A DNA stretch of 35,554 nucleotides from JBAXPV01 sp037132075 (GTDB lineage Bacteria; Bacteroidota; Bacteroidia; Bacteroidales; CAIXZF01): positions 1-35,554 of the forward strand of contig JBAXPV010000040.1 in NCBI GenBank assembly GCA_037132075.1, written 5' to 3'. A program made the translations under genes and the position numbers. Of the stretch, positions 32,201-35,554 are shown piece after piece. Position 1 is the first letter of the stretch. Each line of letters begins with the position of its first letter. Below the pieces are notes generated by a model. It made no database searches. It had not been told where the DNA came from and saw nothing but the letters and a program-made list of their open reading frames with translations.

Positions 32201-33503
32201 AAAGAGAAAGGTCAAACCCGATTAGCAGGTCGTAATAATCCATGTTAAAAACACCGTCATTACCATTGAGGTAGGCAGGTACGAAGATGATCTTTACCCT
32301 GTCGCTCTTGGCATTTAGCATTTCATTTTCCCTGATTCGCTCAATAGTAGGGTCATACACCGTGTCAAACAGGTCGTGTGTCAGAAATGGGAAGTAATTC
32401 GGAATGTCAGAAGCGGGATCTTCTATCCTGGCAATGACTTCAGCTTTAGGTCCAATCTGATGTGCCGGGACAGTGATATAGGCAACGATATCTTTTTGCA
32501 GGGAATCGTTGGTATTCAGTTCTGATAAAGCATCGATAAATACGTCAATTCCTTTGTTCCGAAACTCATAACGGCCACTGTTTACGACAAAAAGAGTATC
32601 CGGTTTTAGCTGATAGCCGAGCACAGATTCTGAAACCTGGAATAACTTATGGCGGGCTAGCGTTCTGGCTGCATCAAAGTCGTTTCCCTTTGGAACGAAA
32701 GAGTCTTCAAAGCCATTAGGCGTGACGACATCAACATTTTTATCAAGAAACTGCTTGCATTCATTGACAGTCAATTCGCTAACCGTTGTAAATGCATCAC
32801 ACTCATTGGCACAGATTTTCTCCATGGAATGTTTTGCCTTAACCCCAAGTTGTGAGGCCATAACATCACCATCATAGGATGAAAGCGCACTGTAGAGAGG
32901 CATTTGGTTTCCGGCAATCGAACGACCGGTAACAGTAGCATGAGTGGTAAATACGGTGGCAGCCTGGGGAACCTGGTCCTTTAGATAGAGAATCCCGCTT
33001 CCGGTCATCCATTCGTGAAAATGAGCAACAAAACTGTCGGCGGCACTAAGGTTGTGTTTGTAAAAATGTTCGATCACCCTGGCAGCAGCATACCCAAAAA
33101 GGGCAGGTTCAATATAATCCCAACCACCTGTGATGGAGTCAAGCTGGTATTTTTCCCAAAATCTTGCCAGGATCTTATCCTTTAATGGAAAGAAAGGCGT
33201 GAAGTCTACCAGGATCACAATAGGGCTTCCCTTGATATTCCATCGCCCAATCCTAAAAAACAAACCTTCTTTTTCGGCACTCTCTTTGAGTGCTTTGAAA
33301 AGCAATTTGTCTTCAATGAATTCAGGATTTTCTTTGGATTCTTTCCATACTTCCGGGCCAATCAGGAAGTAATTATCACTAAATTCATTTTGAAGGGTGA
33401 GCGCTTTGGTAGAAACTACCGTATAGATTCCACCGAGTTTATTACAGACCTCCCAGCTAACTTCAAAGAGATAATTGGGTTTAAGGGTTTTATTATCAGC
33501 CAT
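29256..33503 (-). CDS. Fused glycogen synthase (GT3-like) and alpha-glucan phosphorylase (GT35)
   Basis: This 1415-residue protein has an N-terminal GYS-type glycogen synthase (FEVSWEVCNKLGGIYTVVSTKA, residues 13-34; then a GT-B C-lobe with SYYEPWGYTPLESLAF, about 430-446). A GT35 phosphorylase follows from about residue 590 (YFSMEFGLDD, IFSGGLGMLAGDY), with the PLP-lysine region EASGTSGEKAVMNG. The end (about 1280-1415) is a beta domain. One half adds glucose from a nucleotide sugar to glycogen and the other releases glucose-1-phosphate, so opposing reactions sit in one chain. Such fusions occur in Bacteroidota. The protein is cytosolic. A -7-like element lies upstream at 33542. Confidence 0.92.
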   Translation of the reverse strand: MADNKTLKPNYLFEVSWEVCNKLGGIYTVVSTKALTLQNEFSDNYFLIGPEVWKESKENPEFIEDKLLFKALKESAEKEGLFFRIGRWNIKGSPIVILVDFTPFFPLKDKILARFWEKYQLDSITGGWDYIEPALFGYAAARVIEHFYKHNLSAADSFVAHFHEWMTGSGILYLKDQVPQAATVFTTHATVTGRSIAGNQMPLYSALSSYDGDVMASQLGVKAKHSMEKICANECDAFTTVSELTVNECKQFLDKNVDVVTPNGFEDSFVPKGNDFDAARTLARHKLFQVSESVLGYQLKPDTLFVVNSGRYEFRNKGIDVFIDALSELNTNDSLQKDIVAYITVPAHQIGPKAEVIARIEDPASDIPNYFPFLTHDLFDTVYDPTIERIRENEMLNAKSDRVKIIFVPAYLNGNDGVFNMDYYDLLIGFDLSLFPSYYEPWGYTPLESLAFKVPTVTTSLTGFGIWMKEKAGKLGGALYVVERNENNTEAVVEEMASIIRNFSLLSEAEVFAVREKAGELAQEALWTNLVFSYYDAFSIALRKSAKRSALYAGKQSLEYVSAYDVIKSQRPVWKKVMIETNLPASLSDLQLLSRNLWWTWNFDAKALFESINPSLWAEANYNPITLIELLRFDELKKLSEDADFLYRLSLVSKNFKDYMSQASKKPAGKVAYFSMEFGLDDTLKIFSGGLGMLAGDYLKEASDSNKDITGIGLLYRYGYFNQSISMFGDQISEYFPQKFTHLPIQPVRNEADEWIVVDIALPGRTLYAKVWRVDVGRVPLYLLDTDIEENSDFDKAITHQLYGGDWENRFKQELLLGVGGIRMLAKVGIKPDIYHCNEGHAAFIGLERLRNLIQNRKLSFYQAVEVVRASTLFTTHTPVPAGHDEFSEDLLRTYIPHYADRLGISWDTFMDLGRTHEGKHDEKFSMSILAAKLSQEINGVSRIHGRVSQEMFTELYPGYFPEEIHVGYVTNGVHMPTWTAKPWRELYSRTFGDHYIHDQSNPEHWEKIHQVDSAEIWKIRNKLRQELIDYIKLRVTEDQTHRQENPRLILEAMDKLNDKTLTIGFARRFATYKRAHLLFSNLDRLNDILNHKDHPVQLLYAGKAHPHDKAGQDLIKRILEVSRRPEFLGKVIFIENYDMALAKKLISGVDIWLNTPTRPLEASGTSGEKAVMNGVVNFSVLDGWWAEGYRPDAGWALKEARTYTNQNFQDELDAETIYTLLEEEIVPKFYNFNDNNVPTDWINFIKNTIAGIAPHFTMKRQLDDYYTKYYHKLFERTKQVRADNFKVANDLALWKRKLTVSFDSLEVVSMKLPDSTHRPLQLGEPFIAEIVIDVNELKAEDIGIEVILGTKINDEVKTIGLRQELERKDINGSHVTFYCEIPVGKSGVYDFAFRIFPKNSLLPHRQDLSLIRWI

Positions 33504-33541
33504 TTATATTCAATAATTAGATATGCATTTGAAAACGGCTG

Positions 33542-33549
33542 CAAAAGTA
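33542..33549 (-). promoter_or_regulatory. Putative -7 element for the glycogen synthase/phosphorylase gene
   Basis: The minus strand reads TACTTTTG, matching TAnnTTTG, 38 bases before the ATG at 33503. No -33 TTG lies within 17-23 bases. Nothing else is visible in the 128-base gap to the nuclease gene. Confidence 0.4.
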
Positions 33550-33631
33550 CTAATTATTGAGGTTCTTAGAACCATAAAGAAACCAACACCGAGCCATTTT
33601 TGATCTGATTGAATAGGTTGTGATTAACAAT

Positions 33632-34399
33632 CTACCGCCAGGTCCAGCACTTCAGACATAAAGTTTTTTCAATTTGAGATTCCTGTGCATCAGGTATCTT
33701 GGTAAAAAAATCAAGTCCGGTAAACTTTTCCACACTGTCAATAGTGACGGCAAAGTTTTCCACGGGCAGGGTAGAGGCTTGATTTGGAATAATGAAACCA
33801 ATACCCTTGATTTCTGGTTCTGTATAATCCAAAATAACTTTATAAAAATATTTTGGTACAGAAACACGATCCGGTCCAATCGTAGGCAGACCTTGATTCA
33901 ATACCGGGCCTGTTACGATATAAATGGAACCATCTTCGATGGCCCATTCCCTGACTTGTTGCTCAAGTTCGTTCCAAATACCCCTGTTAAAAGAAGGCTG
34001 CTGCGGACTCATATTGCTGTAATAAAACGACTCCTGCATGCTTTGCTGCGACCATTCCATATCAGCTGCAGGAGCGAGGTGTCCTCTGTCATAGCCTGAT
34101 TTCTTGTAATCCAAATCAGTGGCTGTCCCTGATTTCACAGCGGGGTCGGGGATGAATTTATTGGAACGCTTATAGATTTTATGTGTTTCTGCAGCAGTAA
34201 GTTCATAAGCAACCCACACTGATTGCTTGTGAATATCACTGAATAAAAATGAATATCCTGTATGAGAAATAACTACATCTGTTGGCTTGATTTTGGGAAT
34301 CTCCAGACCTGATATTACAGGACGCTTTGATTTTTGCTGCGCACATTCGAAGCAAAAAATCATCAAAAACCCCACGAAAATAATTAAAATTCTCCTCAT
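33632..34399 (-). CDS. DNA/RNA non-specific endonuclease (NUC1 family), exported
   Basis: The 255-residue protein has an N-terminal hydrophobic export segment ending in a Cys-rich stretch (FCFEC), which may be a lipoprotein signal although the lipobox is not canonical. The nuclease core has DRGHLAPAADM with the catalytic His107, SNMSPQQPSFNRGIWNELE with the metal-binding Asn (about 138) and supporting Glu145, and a downstream IYIVTGPVL strand. This family (Serratia nuclease, NucA, EndoG) cuts DNA and RNA with Mg. A secreted or surface enzyme could scavenge nucleotides. It ends 128 bases before the glycogen gene and shows no sign of an immunity partner. Confidence 0.9.
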   Translation of the reverse strand: MRRILIIFVGFLMIFCFECAQQKSKRPVISGLEIPKIKPTDVVISHTGYSFLFSDIHKQSVWVAYELTAAETHKIYKRSNKFIPDPAVKSGTATDLDYKKSGYDRGHLAPAADMEWSQQSMQESFYYSNMSPQQPSFNRGIWNELEQQVREWAIEDGSIYIVTGPVLNQGLPTIGPDRVSVPKYFYKVILDYTEPEIKGIGFIIPNQASTLPVENFAVTIDSVEKFTGLDFFTKIPDAQESQIEKTLCLKCWTWR

Positions 34400-34455
34400 A
34401 AAAATAAATATTTCTGCAGATACTTTACCGCCAATAAGCCTCTGCCTAAACGCCC

Positions 34456-35190
34456 TCAGCCTAACAAAAACACCGCCGGCCTCTTATGCAGTGCCGGAAG
34501 CTCACGTTTCCGCCACTGTGCTATCGTCGCAGAAATAATCAATTCAGTAGTCTGGGTCAGATCGCAGGCAACACATAGTCGGGTATCGGGCAGACAGGTC
34601 TTCATGATCGTTTCCAACAATGACAGGTTTCTGTATGGCGTTTCCATAAAGATCTGGGTCTGCTTTTCCCTGATCATGCGTGATTCCAGATCCTTTATTT
34701 TTTTTGCCCTGTCGACTTTGTCGATTGGCAGGTATCCATTGAAAGCGAAATTCTGTCCATTAAACCCTGAAGCAATCAATGCAAGGATAATTGAAGAAGC
34801 TCCGGGGAGGGGAATTACCTTGATATTCCGGCTGTGAGCCCTGGCAACAATCAGAGCACCCGGATCGGCGATACATGGCAAACCTGCTTCGCTGACCAAA
34901 CCAATGTCATGTCCATTTTCAGCCGTGGCAAGGTATGCCAGCGTCTCTGCCTCTTTGGTCTGTTCATTTAACACATGTAGTTGGGTCGTATCAAAGCTGT
35001 TTGTAAATCCCGCTTTTCTGAGAAAACGTCTCGCAGTCCGTTCATCTTCCACGACAAAAGTAGCGATGCTGTTTAATAGCGCTGCCAGGCCTGTAATCAG
35101 TGTTTCATGGGCATTGTCATCTCCCAGCGGCGTTGGTATTAAGTATAAGACCCCTTTCTTTTGCATCAGGTTCCGTTTTATTGATTCCAT
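34456..35190 (-). CDS. SAM-dependent tetrapyrrole-methylase-fold methyltransferase, RsmI-like
   Basis: The 244 residues show the TP-methylase fold of RsmI: YLIPTPLGDD at the start, VVEDERTARRFLRKAG, the SAM loop GLVSEAGLPCIADPGA, and VIPLPGASSIILALIASGF. RsmI 2'-O-methylates C1402 of 16S rRNA. This sequence matches the shorter Bacteroidota form, so its target could differ from canonical RsmI. The ATG at 35190 overlaps the upstream dehydratase gene by 13 bases; an alternative ATG at 35166 would remove the overlap and place the start next to the conserved YLIPTPLG. Confidence 0.87.
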   Translation of the reverse strand: MESIKRNLMQKKGVLYLIPTPLGDDNAHETLITGLAALLNSIATFVVEDERTARRFLRKAGFTNSFDTTQLHVLNEQTKEAETLAYLATAENGHDIGLVSEAGLPCIADPGALIVARAHSRNIKVIPLPGASSIILALIASGFNGQNFAFNGYLPIDKVDRAKKIKDLESRMIREKQTQIFMETPYRNLSLLETIMKTCLPDTRLCVACDLTQTTELIISATIAQWRKRELPALHKRPAVFLLG

Positions 35191-35553
35191 GGCAAGGTAT
35201 CCAACTCTGCATTACCACCGGAGAAAATAATGGCGACCCGTTTTCCTTTAATGTCTGTCTTATGTTCCATTAAAGCAGCCAGGGGGACTGCGGAAGAAGG
35301 TTCTATGATGATCTTCATCCGTTCCCATACCAGACGCATGGCATCAACAATACCTTGTTCTGAACAAGTAATTATGTCATTAACATGCTCAAGAATGATT
35401 GGAAAGGTAAGCGTTCCCAATGAGGTCCGTAATCCATCGGCCATGGTGTTTGGATTCAGTGACGGATAAAATTCCTTGCCTTTGAACGAGCGATAGGCAT
35501 CATCGGCAGTTTCTGGTTCGGCGGCAATTACTTTCGTTTTTGGTGAGAAATAA
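35178..35553 (-). CDS. Threonine/serine dehydratase or serine racemase, C-terminal part
   Basis: The gene enters from the right edge; its in-frame reading covers about 125 codons. The visible part matches the fold-type II PLP enzymes: VIAAEPETADDAYRSF, then LNPNTMADGLRTSLG, ERMKIIIEPSSAVPLAALM and IIFSGGNAEL. The Gly-Gly-Asn-type C-terminal loop is present and no ACT domain follows, pointing to the short (catabolic IlvA/TdcB or serine racemase) form. The PLP lysine would lie outside the window. It overlaps the RsmI-like gene by up to 13 bases. Confidence 0.88.
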   Translation of the reverse strand, partial: YFSPKTKVIAAEPETADDAYRSFKGKEFYPSLNPNTMADGLRTSLGTLTFPIILEHVNDIITCSEQGIVDAMRLVWERMKIIIEPSSAVPLAALMEHKTDIKGKRVAIIFSGGNAELDTLPWNQ

Positions 35554-35554
35554 T

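Noticed and set aside
33632..34399. Secreted nuclease as a toxin of a contact-dependent system
   Set aside because: No toxin-delivery domain, repeats or immunity gene nearby; a single exported NUC1 nuclease is common.
1..35554. Search for CRISPR arrays, tRNA/rRNA genes, insertion sequences and phage genes
   Set aside because: No regularly spaced repeats, no recognisable RNA gene sequences and no transposase, integrase or phage-like proteins were seen.

Overview
The window looks like chromosome of a Bacteroidota bacterium, probably Bacteroidales-like. The evidence is two secreted proteins with type IX secretion (T9SS) C-terminal sorting domains, several matches to the Bacteroidota promoter (TTTG, about 19 bp, TAnnTTTG), few strong Shine-Dalgarno sites, a giant glycogen synthase/phosphorylase fusion, and TPR/beta-barrel envelope proteins. 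I saw no rRNA, tRNA, CRISPR array, insertion sequence or phage genes. Everything here is read by eye from the sequence; no database search was run.

Region 1 (177-7244, minus strand) is the most unusual part. It is a tightly packed six-gene operon with a good promoter at 7273-7303. In transcription order it encodes a PqqD-like small protein, an ATP-grasp ligase, a PLP-dependent DAP/ornithine-decarboxylase-like enzyme, a urea-transporter-like membrane domain fused to an M23 (LytM) peptidase, a TPR plus outer-membrane beta-barrel protein, and a secreted TPR protein. My inference is a peptide or amino-acid-derived small-molecule pathway (carrier, ligase, decarboxylase) coupled to an envelope transport or remodelling module. 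The product is unknown. A membrane acyltransferase and a secreted cyclophilin are transcribed divergently from the same intergenic region (7450-9189).

Region 2 (9200-14785) holds an RsbW-like anti-sigma kinase (minus), an orphan BMP/PnrA-family lipoprotein, and a plus-strand operon of GPP34-family protein, STAS anti-sigma antagonist, a double-length adenylate kinase whose second half is degenerate, and a TPR protein. A broken HicA-like toxin gene lies just after it.

Region 3 (15176-20143) holds secreted proteins: a T9SS protein with a CxxC thioredoxin-like/Omp28-like domain, then a lipoprotein that resembles only the pro-domain of the next gene, and finally a T9SS-exported reprolysin-like zinc metalloprotease. 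Region 4 (20160-22469) has a cation diffusion facilitator and a DEAD-box RNA helicase, divergently arranged.

Region 5 (22518-33503, minus) is a long co-directional run: glycogen synthase/phosphorylase fusion, FabG, a membrane-anchored VWA protein, a YdcF/SanA-like protein, penicillin-binding protein 1A and a HEAT-repeat-like protein, mostly with short gaps. The right end (33632-35554, minus) has a DNA/RNA non-specific endonuclease, an RsmI-like tetrapyrrole-methylase-fold methyltransferase, and the 3' end of a threonine/serine dehydratase or serine racemase gene that runs off the window.
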